A stretch of DNA of 64,000 bases from Companilactobacillus musae (GCF_003967595.1 NZ_BIFW01000005.1:62001-126000), one strand, 5' to 3'. Positions 53,762 to 62,825 are shown, numbered from the stretch's first letter. The notes: generated by a model not told the origin, from the letters alone. Numbers and translations are program-made.

Positions 53762-54886
53762 TTAATTTGTAAATTCTTCTGCAACATACACTACACCATC
53801 AGATGTTTCATATACACCGATACCGACTTTACCGAAACTAGGTAGCATTAGATTTGTATAGTGGTTACTTGTCGTATTACTGCCACTCATTTCGCCACGG
53901 TAGTTATCCATAACTACTTTGGCATAGTGTTCAGGTGTTCTCACTGAAAGTTGATCCCATGGAGTAGCAAATAAGTTTTCACCATAATATGTTGAATTGT
54001 TTCCTACTTCAGCAAGAACCGTTTGTGCATTGGTTCCATTTGGACGTGTGTGTCCAAATTTTCTAGTCGTTTCTTCAACACGGATTGTTGCTGCTTTTGT
54101 TAAAGATGAATCTTGAATTAAGGGAGCAATTCCTTTGCTTTGTCGTTCGGCATTAATTGATGCGAATACAGCAGATTGAACTTCCGATAAATTAGGTGTT
54201 ACTGTTTCTGATTGATTTGAGTTATTGTTATTGGAAATTGTTGAATCCGAATTATTGTATTCAGGATGTGGATCTGTAATGGGGGCATTTGGATCAGTAT
54301 TTATATTATAATCGTTATCTGAATTGCTTGTAGAACCATCAAACGTATTTCCCATACCAAAATCTTCAATGTATGTTGGTATTAAAGCTTGATTAAATGT
54401 CATATCAGCGGCATTAGCGTACTCGTTGGTTGAAACTTGAACAAAAGTGATACCTTGTTTATTTTTGATTACTTTACCAATTTGCCAAGCACTTCCTGCG
54501 CCTAAGGCACGGTTAGCCATCTTACCGTCGTGTCGATTGTAAAGTGCTAATTGAGTTTTGGCCGTACCAACTAAATTTGTTATATCAGCAGGTGTTTGCT
54601 GACCATTAAGACTAGAATCTTTAGCACGAAGATATTCATTAGTTGAAACTTGATACATTGTTTCACCGTTGATAGTTGCAATTTTGCCGACTAACCATGG
54701 TGTGTCAGGAGCAAGTGCACGGTTAGAAATGATTTTTCCGTCTTCTCTGTAAAGACTTGAATATGTCCCTGAATGTGTTGTGGCAATCGTTGCAGCATCT
54801 GCTTGTATTTGGTTTAGAGCAAGAGCTCCTGTTGTAGCCATAGCTAATGCAGTTACAATAATTGTTGATTTTGTGTTGAATTTCAT
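53762..54886 (-). CDS. Secreted SLAP-CAP domain protein
   Basis: 374 residues from the ATG at 54886 (aagggg upstream); 16 upstream codons are unlikely to be translated. Signal peptide (about 1-27), two SLAP-type wall-binding repeats (about 30-90 and 95-155; motif SNRALAP / ANRALGAGSAW and YQVSTNEYLRA), an Asp/Asn/Ser-rich linker, and a CAP/SCP domain (about 230-374) with the conserved His in FGHTRPNG, GENLFA and HYTNLMLPSF. CAP proteins have lipid- or peptidase-related roles; SLAP repeats attach to the cell wall. The same N-terminus recurs in the partial gene at 63354. Confidence 0.9.
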   Translation of the reverse strand: MKFNTKSTIIVTALAMATTGALALNQIQADAATIATTHSGTYSSLYREDGKIISNRALAPDTPWLVGKIATINGETMYQVSTNEYLRAKDSSLNGQQTPADITNLVGTAKTQLALYNRHDGKMANRALGAGSAWQIGKVIKNKQGITFVQVSTNEYANAADMTFNQALIPTYIEDFGMGNTFDGSTSNSDNDYNINTDPNAPITDPHPEYNNSDSTISNNNNSNQSETVTPNLSEVQSAVFASINAERQSKGIAPLIQDSSLTKAATIRVEETTRKFGHTRPNGTNAQTVLAEVGNNSTYYGENLFATPWDQLSVRTPEHYAKVVMDNYRGEMSGSNTTSNHYTNLMLPSFGKVGIGVYETSDGVVYVAEEFTN

Positions 54887-55035
54887 AATATTTTTTCCCC
54901 TTAAAAATTTATTCTCTATATTTGGATCTTTCATAAAGCTAAAAACAAATATAGATGAATAATTGAATTTTCAACTTAGTTCCTAAAACATCTTGATTAT
55001 ACTTCTTTTTACGTTTCTGTAGAAGTGTTTTTTTA

Positions 55036-55094
55036 ATGTTCCAATAGGAACATGTTACTAAAGAAGTTCTTTGATAAAGGTATTATAAGAACTT
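55036..55094. promoter_or_regulatory. Paired dyads upstream of the XRE regulator
   Basis: atgttcc / ggaacat (55036-55053) and aagttctt / aagaactt (55064-55094) share the half-site gttc(c/t), likely operators of the regulator at 55156 and perhaps of the divergent CAP gene. Confidence 0.45.
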
Positions 55095-55155
55095 AAAACA
55101 CATTCGTTTCTTCATTACCCTTTAAATGAGAATATATAAAGTAAAGAGGATAAGT

Positions 55156-55506
55156 ATGAAGACAAATGTGGGTGGTAATATTGCCAGAGAACGCCATAAT
55201 CAGAATATGACTCAAGAACAGCTTGCAGAATTCAGCGATTTGACTATCAATTATTTGTCTAAAATTGAACGTGGAACTGTTAAGCAGGTTGGTGCTAATA
55301 CTCTTTATAGAATTTCCAAAGCATTAGGAGTTACGATGGATTCTCTAATGACTGGTAATGATATAAAGTCATCGACAGAATTTGGTCCAAATTTGCGACA
55401 ACTAATTAAATTTTTGGACAAATTAGATCCGGTTCAGGGTGAAGAGATTAGCAAAAAATTATTAGAAGCTTTGAAAATAACACAAAAGACAAATAAACAA
55501 AATTAG
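55156..55506 (+). CDS. XRE-family HTH regulator
   Basis: 116 residues from the ATG at 55156 (agagga 7 nt before). An N-terminal Cro/CI HTH (GGNIARERHNQNMTQEQLAE, then LTINYLSKIERGT, about 5-60) and a short C-terminal helix region. It sits before the lipoprotein/zinc-ribbon cluster and next to two dyads, so local control is probable but not certain. Confidence 0.85.
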   Translation: MKTNVGGNIARERHNQNMTQEQLAEFSDLTINYLSKIERGTVKQVGANTLYRISKALGVTMDSLMTGNDIKSSTEFGPNLRQLIKFLDKLDPVQGEEISKKLLEALKITQKTNKQN

Positions 55507-55513
55507 TAAAAAA

Positions 55514-55567
55514 TAAAGTGCTCCATAACTGTTAGGTAAGAAATCTAATAGTTATGGAGCACTTTTT
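55514..55567 (+). terminator. Terminator of the XRE gene
   Basis: aaagtgctccataact / agttatggagcacttt with T5, an 18-bp stem. Confidence 0.85.
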
Positions 55568-55758
55568 GTATCCGAACGATTAATAATTTTTGATTCTCCT
55601 GAGATTATTTGATAAATATGACTATAAGGATATAATACTATAGTGCTATCAATAATATGGTTTTATAAGAACACGAAATGAACTATAATTAAAAACAAAA
55701 TTCCAATTGGAGTAATTAAATTATCTATTTGAAGTTTTGAATAGTAAATGGGGGAAAT

Positions 55759-56796
55759 ATGAATAAAAAGGGGATAGCAGTATTAATTTTGGCTTTATTA
55801 AGTTGTGGAGGATTGATAACTGGCTGTTCGGCTGGAAATGTTTCAGTTGGACCTCAGAAACCGAAAGAACATAGGTTAACTAAATCCGAAAAGAAAAAAA
55901 TTAAAGAAGAAGATAAACAAGCTGCTAAACGGCAAGCTATAGCTAAACAAAAAGCACGTGGTAAGGAATATACCTACGCTTTACCTAAGGGCTCTTCTTG
56001 GATTTACATTTATGACAATGGTGAGAAAACTGATAGTCACTTGGATCCCGATACTAACAATACAGTGAAATTGCACGAAAATGACAAAATCAAGTATGGC
56101 GGTGAACTTCCTTTGGTTGGTCATTGTGAAACTGGCTCTGATGTGGTTAATGCTAATTCAGCAGAAGCAACGATGGACGATTCAGATAAGTATGATAAGA
56201 GTTTGAATTTTAAGATTGCCAGTTCTGACAATTTTTCTTTAAAAGTAATGGATCATAGTTTAAAGAATGCTGATTTTAAAGGGATCAGCCAAATGGTTTT
56301 TGCAGATTTACCTAAGTACTTGGATGCCGCGGGTAGTAATGATCCATCAAAATTGCCTAATCAATCACCACAACTGGTTAAATCATTAACTGGTACTAAT
56401 TATCAAGGTGATGCAAAAGCTAGTTATCAAGTAATTGAGCAATATTTTGATAAACGATCAGGTGATCATGATGACAAATTATTTAACGGTAATCAAGCTG
56501 ATGATGATCATGCCACCTATGTTGAAATTGGTGATGATTCACTTGTGGATTTAAAGAGTGCAACGCAATTATTTGTGGACGTGTTTGCCAAAGTTAAAAA
56601 GACAGATACAGATCCACATGCTGCAAGATATGATGATGGTCCTCAATACGGTAGTTCTAGTACTAAATTACAAGAGTATCAAATGGATTACGAATTAGTT
56701 GATAATAAATGGCAGCTAATTTCAGTTTTCAAAGAAGATGAATCTGACTTTTCAATGGATACATCAAAATCTAACTGGATCGTTCAAAAGTATTAG
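55759..56796 (+). CDS. Lipoprotein of unknown function
   Basis: 345 residues. Lipobox LITGC at residues 19-23 followed by Ser-Ala-Gly, then a Lys-rich helix (KSEKKKIKEEDKQAAKRQAIAKQKARGK) and a beta-rich domain with YTYALPKGSSWIYIYDNG, and later FDKRSGDHDDKLFNGN. No family recognised. First of a five-gene cluster running in the same direction, 12 bp before the first zinc-ribbon gene; coexpression with the zinc-ribbon and PrsW genes is likely. Confidence 0.7.
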   Translation: MNKKGIAVLILALLSCGGLITGCSAGNVSVGPQKPKEHRLTKSEKKKIKEEDKQAAKRQAIAKQKARGKEYTYALPKGSSWIYIYDNGEKTDSHLDPDTNNTVKLHENDKIKYGGELPLVGHCETGSDVVNANSAEATMDDSDKYDKSLNFKIASSDNFSLKVMDHSLKNADFKGISQMVFADLPKYLDAAGSNDPSKLPNQSPQLVKSLTGTNYQGDAKASYQVIEQYFDKRSGDHDDKLFNGNQADDDHATYVEIGDDSLVDLKSATQLFVDVFAKVKKTDTDPHAARYDDGPQYGSSSTKLQEYQMDYELVDNKWQLISVFKEDESDFSMDTSKSNWIVQKY

Positions 56797-56808
56797 GGGG
56801 GGAAAATT

Positions 56809-57466
56809 ATGTATTGCAATAATTGTGGAACTGAAATTACTAAGGATGCTGAATTTTGTCCTAATTGTGGCAAAAAAATTGATAAAAATAAACTTGAGAC
56901 AGTTGCTAAACCTGCAAGTAAAACATCTGTAAAATCAGCATCTAAATGGAAAATAATTACAGGTTTAATTCTTGTGATAGCGGTTCTTTTGGGAGGTTTC
57001 TATGGTTACCGATTGCTCTATTATCCTAAGGTAGTTAAATCAGCGATAACTGAGAATGGTTTTACTATTTCGGGGTATTCAGCTCAGGCTAATGTTTTGA
57101 AAAAAACGGTTGTTATCAAGGCAAATAGAGCAAAAGTTTATAATCTTGTAGCCGCCTCAACAACTAATGGTTTTTCGACTGCGCCTATTGGTGCCGAAAG
57201 TCAGCTAGCTGGTTTAGAAAAAGATTTACCAGGTGATTGGACTGTACAGATTATTCAAGATGTCGATGAAAAATCGCCACGGGTAATGTGGGAAATTTCA
57301 GGTGGTCGAGAAAGTGTCCGTTATCAAAATTCGGATGAATTTAAAAAAGCTAAGCAGGCCTATATTGAAGAAAATCGGGAAAAAGAAGCCAGTGACAGTG
57401 AATTTGATTCGGCAGTTACTGGGAGCAGCAGCCGGCGGGTTAATCGGATTTGTCTTAGGTCATTAG
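56809..57466 (+). pseudogene. Zinc-ribbon membrane protein 1, with a frameshift near its end
   Basis: Cytoplasmic zinc ribbon (CNNCG...CPNCG, residues 3-21), a membrane helix (about 50-70) and an extracellular domain. In the frame read from 56809 the protein ends abnormally (SSSRRVNRICLRS...). Shifting one base near 57418-57424 gives GAAAGGLIGFVLGH and a stop at 57464-57466, directly before the next gene's ribosome site. The neighbour at 57486 ends with a similar AAGVAGGIAGGVLG tail. So a one-base insertion or sequencing error is probable; the function may be partly lost. Confidence 0.7.
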
Positions 57467-57485
57467 AATATAGGGGGATTTTGAT

Positions 57486-58163
57486 ATGTTTTGTCCAAAA
57501 TGTGGTTACAAAATTGAAGGAAATTTAAAATTTTGTCCAAAGTGTGGTCAGAAATTAACTGAAAGTAAGCAAGCTGAGAAATCAAAGAATATTGTTAAAA
57601 AAGCAGTTAAGGGTAACTTTTCTAAAAAGAAACCACACAAAAAGAGTTCAATAATTGTCATAGTTGCAATAGTTGCAATTCTATTTGTCTATTTTGTTGT
57701 CTATGTACCGACGACGGTAAATGCAGTTATGAAAAAATCAAATTTTACTTCTGGAAATGGTTACAGAGTTTCTATGAATGCAGTAAAAAAAGAAATTGAT
57801 ATCAATGTTGATACACATCAGATGGGAAGCATTGAATCAGCTTTGGACAATGATCATTTTGATACTAGCAAGTTAGCAATTGAAGAACAGTTAGCCATAG
57901 CAGCTAATTCGGTTGATTCAAAAACTATTGGAAAATGGACGATTCAATTAAGACAGAGTACTTATAAAGATACTGATGCAGTTCTTTGGCAATTTAGTGG
58001 TAAGGATGAGATCCATCGTTATCAAAATACGGCTGCTTGTCGAAAAGCACATCAAGTCTATCTACAAAGAGAAGCTGACCAAGCTCAAAATGATCAGGAA
58101 AATAGTGATGCGGCTGGAGTTGCTGGTGGCATTGCCGGTGGAGTTTTAGGCTGGATGTTTTAA
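57486..58163 (+). CDS. Zinc-ribbon membrane protein 2
   Basis: 225 residues, paralogue of the upstream gene. CPKCGYKIE and CPKCGQKL make a four-cysteine zinc ribbon (about 3-23); a membrane helix lies at about 57-77; the outside domain shares LAIEEQLA and the DRYQNTAACRKA-like stretch; the tail is a Gly/Ala-rich second hydrophobic segment (AAGVAGGIAGGVLGWMF). The topology, inside zinc ribbon and outside domain, resembles TcaA-type envelope sensors. Confidence 0.75.
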   Translation: MFCPKCGYKIEGNLKFCPKCGQKLTESKQAEKSKNIVKKAVKGNFSKKKPHKKSSIIVIVAIVAILFVYFVVYVPTTVNAVMKKSNFTSGNGYRVSMNAVKKEIDINVDTHQMGSIESALDNDHFDTSKLAIEEQLAIAANSVDSKTIGKWTIQLRQSTYKDTDAVLWQFSGKDEIHRYQNTAACRKAHQVYLQREADQAQNDQENSDAAGVAGGIAGGVLGWMF

Positions 58164-58178
58164 AAAGGGGATATTAAT

Positions 58179-59321
58179 TTGGCAGAAGAAAAAGGAAGCG
58201 TCTTTTGTACTAATTGCGAAGCGAAAAATGATAGTAAAGCAAAATTTTGTATCAAGTGTGGTCAATCATTAGTCAAAATAGATGCTGATGAAATCAACAA
58301 TGAGGCAGAAGCAGAAAAACGTGGCTCTATTATGGATTCAGCAACATCACAATTGAATAGTTGGACTGGTGGTACTGGAGCAGTCAAAATCAGTTGGAAG
58401 GAATTTTTTGGTCAAGTTTTAAAATCACATACTGAAGGAGAGGCTGAGGATATTTTTATCGCAGGAACTAAAAAAACCACACCTTCGTTGGAAGAAATAT
58501 CCGATGAAAAAGTTCAACCATGGTTATTTTCTAGAATTTTGGTAACTATTGTTTTGGCCGGAGTATTACTTTCTGTGTTAACAAACTTGAATCAACAGGT
58601 GGGTGACCTATTAGCCATGGATGTAGTTCTGGCAATTTCTGTGCCCATGGCAGCTTTAGTGTTATTTTTTGAAATTAATGTTTATAGAAATATTAGTTTT
58701 TATCGTATTGGTAAGATTATGTTGTTAGGTGGAATTCTTTCGTTGATTTTGACAATTGTCGTATCAAATATTGTAAGTAATGGAGCGAGTTTCGATTTTG
58801 TAGGAGCATTATTGATAGGAATTATCGAAGAAACATCGAAATTGGTTATTGCGGCGTATTTTGTTAATAAGTTAAAAATAAAAAGAATATTCAATGGATT
58901 ACTAATTGGCGCCGCAGTTGGTACAGGTTTTTCGGCTTTTGAAAATATTCAATATATGGTTGGCAATGGTCAATATTCCGGGATAAGCGTGGCTTTACAA
59001 AGAGCAGCATTTTCAATCTCTGATCACACTGAATGGTGTGCAATTGCGACGGCCGGATTGGTTATCGTTAAGGGTGCACAAAGTATGACTGCTAGTACTT
59101 TTACCAATGTTCGTTTTCTAAAATTTTTAGGTCTAGTCATAATTTTACATATGCTGTGGGACTGGAATATGTTTGATAATTCTAAATACATAATATGCGG
59201 AATTGTGGCAGTCATAACTTGGGTAACGGTATTTGTATTAATTCAAGCCGGCCTGAGAGAAGTAAAAGAATTGCAGTTATCAAAAAAATTAGGGGGTAAA
59301 GAAAAAAATCATGAAAATTAA
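58179..59321 (+). CDS. PrsW-like intramembrane protease with N-terminal zinc ribbon
   Basis: 380 residues from a TTG at 58179 (aaggggat upstream). A zinc ribbon CTNCEAKN...CIKCGQSL (about 10-28) and a linker precede eight or so membrane helices carrying the PrsW signatures: IIEETSKLVIAAYF (metal-binding EE-x-x-K), GFSAFENIQYM and HMLWDWNMF. PrsW proteases cleave anti-sigma factors or similar membrane proteins in stress responses. The zinc-ribbon fusion matches its two zinc-ribbon neighbours, suggesting that they are partners or substrates. Confidence 0.8.
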   Translation: MAEEKGSVFCTNCEAKNDSKAKFCIKCGQSLVKIDADEINNEAEAEKRGSIMDSATSQLNSWTGGTGAVKISWKEFFGQVLKSHTEGEAEDIFIAGTKKTTPSLEEISDEKVQPWLFSRILVTIVLAGVLLSVLTNLNQQVGDLLAMDVVLAISVPMAALVLFFEINVYRNISFYRIGKIMLLGGILSLILTIVVSNIVSNGASFDFVGALLIGIIEETSKLVIAAYFVNKLKIKRIFNGLLIGAAVGTGFSAFENIQYMVGNGQYSGISVALQRAAFSISDHTEWCAIATAGLVIVKGAQSMTASTFTNVRFLKFLGLVIILHMLWDWNMFDNSKYIICGIVAVITWVTVFVLIQAGLREVKELQLSKKLGGKEKNHEN

Positions 59322-60288
59322 AAAGATATTGTTAACAGTAATGTTGTTTGCAGGAGTATTAAGTTTGGCTGCTTGTGGAGGACAATCTGAATCTACAAAA
59401 ACATCTAGTCACAAAACCACAACTACTACGGTCAAAAGTAAAAAAGAATCCAAAGTTAGTCCTAGTAAAAAATCGACCGTACTTTGGAACAAAACTAAAG
59501 ATACGCAATTAAAAACTTTCATTGATCAATGGGCACCGACAATGAAGCAATCGTATACAAAATATGATGGTAAAAATTCGTTGAAGGTTTCAACTGGAAT
59601 GGTATATCCTGACGATCTTTCTAAGACTACAGTTGAAGGTAATCAAGCTTCAATTGGCTTTAGTAAAAATGGTGATGGAAAGTACACTTATAATGTTGTA
59701 GCAATTTATAATTACGACGGAACAGTTCCTCCTTTACCAAATCACATTACTTATTTCTTTGCCTTTCAAAATGGTCAACCAATTGTTTTAGTGGATCAAA
59801 GTCGTGATGGAACACCTAATTTGATTGAAACTAAAAATACTCAAGTTAAAAATGCTTTTGCAAACATTGTAGCTGGTAAGAAAGCTACTGTTGATTCTAG
59901 TTCAGATATGGATAGTAGTCAGAAGAGTGAAACTAATAACTCCCAAGTCACTGATCCCAAAATGATTGGGGTTATGGTTCATCAATTAGCAATGCCTGGT
60001 GATGATGTTACTAAAGAAGCCATGCTAGGAGTTTATTCTGCTAACGGTAAATATTGGATTGGAATTGGTACATCAGTTTCAAATGTTGGTTATACGATTG
60101 ATGGTGATACGGTCACTTACTATACTAAAGATGGTTCAACTGGCGATAGTACAGCAACAGAAAGTTTAATAGCACATACAGTCAGTTTGAATGACTTAGA
60201 GAAACAATATTATTCAACCGATGTACAAAAGCAAACTGTTCAATCAGTAGCAAATAATATGCCAGCTATTGAAAATCAATCCGACTAA
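59311..60288 (+). CDS. DUF4767 lipoprotein
   Basis: 325 residues. Lipobox LAACGG (about 19-24), a Thr/Ser/Lys-rich stretch, then a DUF4767 domain (about 45-190) with VLWNKTKDTQLKTFI, MKQSYTKYDG and DGTPNLIETKN. A second beta-rich part follows after a Ser/Asn linker. DUF4767 is found in lactobacillus lipoproteins; function unknown. It overlaps the PrsW gene by 11 bp. A decayed copy of its C-terminus occurs at 63213. Confidence 0.85.
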   Translation: MKIKKILLTVMLFAGVLSLAACGGQSESTKTSSHKTTTTTVKSKKESKVSPSKKSTVLWNKTKDTQLKTFIDQWAPTMKQSYTKYDGKNSLKVSTGMVYPDDLSKTTVEGNQASIGFSKNGDGKYTYNVVAIYNYDGTVPPLPNHITYFFAFQNGQPIVLVDQSRDGTPNLIETKNTQVKNAFANIVAGKKATVDSSSDMDSSQKSETNNSQVTDPKMIGVMVHQLAMPGDDVTKEAMLGVYSANGKYWIGIGTSVSNVGYTIDGDTVTYYTKDGSTGDSTATESLIAHTVSLNDLEKQYYSTDVQKQTVQSVANNMPAIENQSD

Positions 60289-60294
60289 TTATAG

Positions 60295-60331
60295 AAAAAA
60301 AGACCTCAACCAATTTGATTGAGATCTTTTT
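60295..60331. terminator. Bidirectional terminator after the lipoprotein gene
   Basis: aaaaagacctcaacc / gattgagatcttttt hairpin with A and T tails between convergent genes. Confidence 0.75.
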
Positions 60332-60332
60332 G

Positions 60333-60632
60333 CTATTCGTTTAAGCCAATAGTGCTGAAATAAATGTAAGGTGATTCTAAATGTATAGCGATAACACAGG
60401 TATTATCAGATAAAATTTTGTAGCAATCCCAAACTCGTTCACTAGGGGACGTAATAGCTAAAAACTTGATTATATCTTTTAAATAAGGTTGAATTTCTGA
60501 ATCAGTAAATACAACCCGATGATTGACGCTTAATGATTTTATTTGGGTATCGTTAAGTACAAAACCTGCTTGAGTTTCCAAGTCTTCCTCGATTTCTTCA
60601 ATGATCTTATTAAATTTAATGTCTAGTGTCAT
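60333..60632 (-). CDS. Small protein, unknown
   Basis: 99 residues, cytoplasmic and acidic at the start (FNKIIEEIEEDLETQ), with beta-strand-like segments (RVVFTDSEIQPYLKDII and TCVIAIHLESPYIYFSTIGLNE). No recognised family. Well-placed ggaggt ribosome site; a minus-strand terminator lies just upstream. Confidence 0.5.
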   Translation of the reverse strand: MTLDIKFNKIIEEIEEDLETQAGFVLNDTQIKSLSVNHRVVFTDSEIQPYLKDIIKFLAITSPSERVWDCYKILSDNTCVIAIHLESPYIYFSTIGLNE

Positions 60633-60669
60633 AATACATGACCTCCGTTTTTTATTTTGTTCCGGAAGT

Positions 60670-60693
60670 AAAAAAAGACGCCTGTGGCGTCTA
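60670..60693 (-). terminator. Minus-strand hairpin with U-run, no gene upstream
   Basis: agacgcc / ggcgtct stem, then seven U on the minus strand. The transcript it ends would begin at about 60700-60880, where no protein gene is seen. Confidence 0.6.
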
Positions 60694-60753
60694 GATTCGT
60701 TGTATAAGAAACTAGTTATAGTATTGTGATGTAATAAAGTTTTATATAAAGAG

Positions 60754-60788
60754 TGTTTCGGTTAATTCGGAAATACTCTTTTTTGTTT
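60754..60788 (+). terminator. Plus-strand terminator, no gene upstream
   Basis: aagagtgtttc / gaaatactctt stem, T6. It opposes the minus-strand terminator at 60670. Confidence 0.6.
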
Positions 60789-60888
60789 TCCTTATAAATT
60801 TAGTAGATGATAAAATTATTAAGAAAGTAATGAATTTAAAAACCTATGAAATTATTTAATCAATGCAATTTATTAATTAGGAGATAAT

Positions 60889-61773
60889 ATGGCGTATAAA
60901 AGAAGATCGGTTGAAAAATCAATAATATTAGCTTTGCGTGAACTAGGCGGTGTGGCGAATAGAAAAGTCATTCGCAAAACGATAGCCGATAAGGAATACG
61001 ATGGATTAAAGTATGATGATGTCTACTCTACAAAAGAAGGGAAAAATGGAAAGTATAGTCCATTCTTATTTGATTTCAATTTTGGGATGAAAAGTTTATA
61101 CAGTGTTGGTTATATCGAAGAACCTTTTCGAGGCAAGGATATAGTTTTAACTGATTTAGGTAGAAATGATGACATCAAGGATTATCCTACACAAAAACAA
61201 CAGGAATTGATAAATGATTATTGGAATAAAAAAAATTCCGAACGTAAAAAGAAAGATAAACATCAAGTACCTGATAACGATCCTGCTGAAAAAGAGGATA
61301 TTGATAATAGTAATTGGAAGACAGAGTTGTTAAATTGTTTAATGAAATTTGATTCTGGTAAGTTTGAAAGTTTTTCTAGATTATTAATTTCTAAAATGGG
61401 AGTAGTTATAGATAAGGAACGCGGGGTTGTTCGTTCTGGTGATCATGGTATTGATGGATTTGGTTATTTCACATCAGATGAGTTTCGAACAAGCAGAGTC
61501 GCTATACAATGTAAAAAATACACTGAAGGAGCTGTTTCGGAACCAGAAATCGATAAATTTAAAGGGGTCATGGACGGTTTTAATGCTGAATATGGAATTT
61601 TTGTAACGACTAGTCATTTTACGGATCGTGCTAAGAAAAAAGCTACACAGGGAAACAACACTGTAACTTTAATTGATGGTCAGGAACTTACAGAATTAGT
61701 AGAAAAATATCAACTACATATCACACCAATTACTACATATACCTTGGACGATTATTACTATAAAACTGAATAA
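60889..61773 (+). CDS. Mrr-type restriction endonuclease
   Basis: 294 residues. An N-terminal winged-helix Mrr_N domain (about 5-90: RRSVEKSIILALRELGGVA, YDDVYSTKEGKNGKYSPF, VLTDLGR), a basic linker (about 100-135) and a C-terminal Mrr catalytic domain (about 150-270) with the PD-(D/E)xK residues in HGIDGFGYF and IQCKKYTEG, then IFVTTSHFTDRAKKKA. Mrr cleaves methylated foreign DNA and needs no partner methylase. A stand-alone defence gene in the accessory region. Confidence 0.9.
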   Translation: MAYKRRSVEKSIILALRELGGVANRKVIRKTIADKEYDGLKYDDVYSTKEGKNGKYSPFLFDFNFGMKSLYSVGYIEEPFRGKDIVLTDLGRNDDIKDYPTQKQQELINDYWNKKNSERKKKDKHQVPDNDPAEKEDIDNSNWKTELLNCLMKFDSGKFESFSRLLISKMGVVIDKERGVVRSGDHGIDGFGYFTSDEFRTSRVAIQCKKYTEGAVSEPEIDKFKGVMDGFNAEYGIFVTTSHFTDRAKKKATQGNNTVTLIDGQELTELVEKYQLHITPITTYTLDDYYYKTE

Positions 61774-61913
61774 AAAATTGTAAAAAGAACTTAATCGAAT
61801 TGTATAAAATAGTAATATAATCAACTCGTATAATTAAATTACGAAAAATATATTGTATTAGTCACACAAAACGAGGTGATCTTATAAGAGTCAAAAGAAG
61901 AAGGATTAAAAAA

Positions 61914-62825
61914 TTGCTGAGGATTTCTTTGATTACCGTTTTACTTATTTTTCTGGGCCTAAATTATTATTTCAATAATTCCTTTGCGTCGATTGGAATA
62001 GATGATTTTAGAACTAGCCAGACGATTAAAAGAAAACAGAAGATAATCAAACAAAATTTGACCAATTACTTAAACAGCGTAACTCAGGATGGAACAGTAA
62101 GTGTTAGTTTCTATAATCTGAGTGCTGTAAGTGGTAGTGATGCCGCAGATAATAAGGAAGCTAAGCTTTATCAAGAGGGAAGTTTACAAGCAGAATCCGA
62201 TTCTTATAAGGTACGTACTGCAGCCAGTACGTATAAATTATATTTAGCAGCTTATTTATTTGATCAAAGAACAAATGGCGATTTCAGCTGGACGACCGAT
62301 AATATTGATGGATTTGACCGAATGATCGTCAACAGTGATAATGATTTTTCTGAGAATCAGATTAATAAATACGGTGCTGATACTTTGAGTAACTTTATGG
62401 AAAAACAAGGCTGGTACTCGTCGGTATTCCAAACTGGTCAGGCTACCAAGACGACGAGTTATAGCTTGCAGCTGCTGTTGAAAGATTTGGCAGATGGAAC
62501 TGGACCGTTTAAGAATAAATCCGATCGAACGAAACTTTTGAATTTGATGGGTAAACAAAATTATCGGACTGGTATTCCAGCTGGAGCCGCAGAAGCAGAT
62601 GCTGGTACTACAGTTCAGGATAAAGTTGGTTTTCTCGATGATGTCAATAATGATGCAGGAATTGTGACGTTGCCAAATGGTCAAAGGTATATCTTGGTTA
62701 TCATGACGAACGGTCATAATCAAAGTGGTCTCAGTGGATTCTCAAGAATTGCGACAATTACTAAGAATGTACAAAAGATTGTTTATGGTTCTGATGCTGG
62801 AACTAAAGTTATCGACTATTACTAA
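61914..62825 (+). CDS. Beta-lactamase-fold serine hydrolase, membrane anchored
   Basis: 303 residues from TTG 61914; a strongly basic in-frame stretch extends to ATA 61884 behind gaggtg, so the true start is uncertain. Signal-anchor (about 3-22), coiled segment, then a class-A-like domain: catalytic Ser105-x-x-Lys108 in ASTYKLYLA, SDN-like NSDND, and KVG in QDKVGFLDD as the third motif. Related proteins in lactobacilli are penicillin-binding-protein-like hydrolases with unknown substrate; a real lactamase is unlikely. Confidence 0.8.
   Translation: MLRISLITVLLIFLGLNYYFNNSFASIGIDDFRTSQTIKRKQKIIKQNLTNYLNSVTQDGTVSVSFYNLSAVSGSDAADNKEAKLYQEGSLQAESDSYKVRTAASTYKLYLAAYLFDQRTNGDFSWTTDNIDGFDRMIVNSDNDFSENQINKYGADTLSNFMEKQGWYSSVFQTGQATKTTSYSLQLLLKDLADGTGPFKNKSDRTKLLNLMGKQNYRTGIPAGAAEADAGTTVQDKVGFLDDVNNDAGIVTLPNGQRYILVIMTNGHNQSGLSGFSRIATITKNVQKIVYGSDAGTKVIDYY

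Noticed and set aside
58700-58894. Minus-strand frame within the PrsW gene
   Set aside because: Antisense shadow without a start site.
62256-62723. 155-codon frame on the minus strand within the serine hydrolase gene
   Set aside because: The plus-strand product has clear catalytic motifs; the antisense frame shows none and has no ribosome site.
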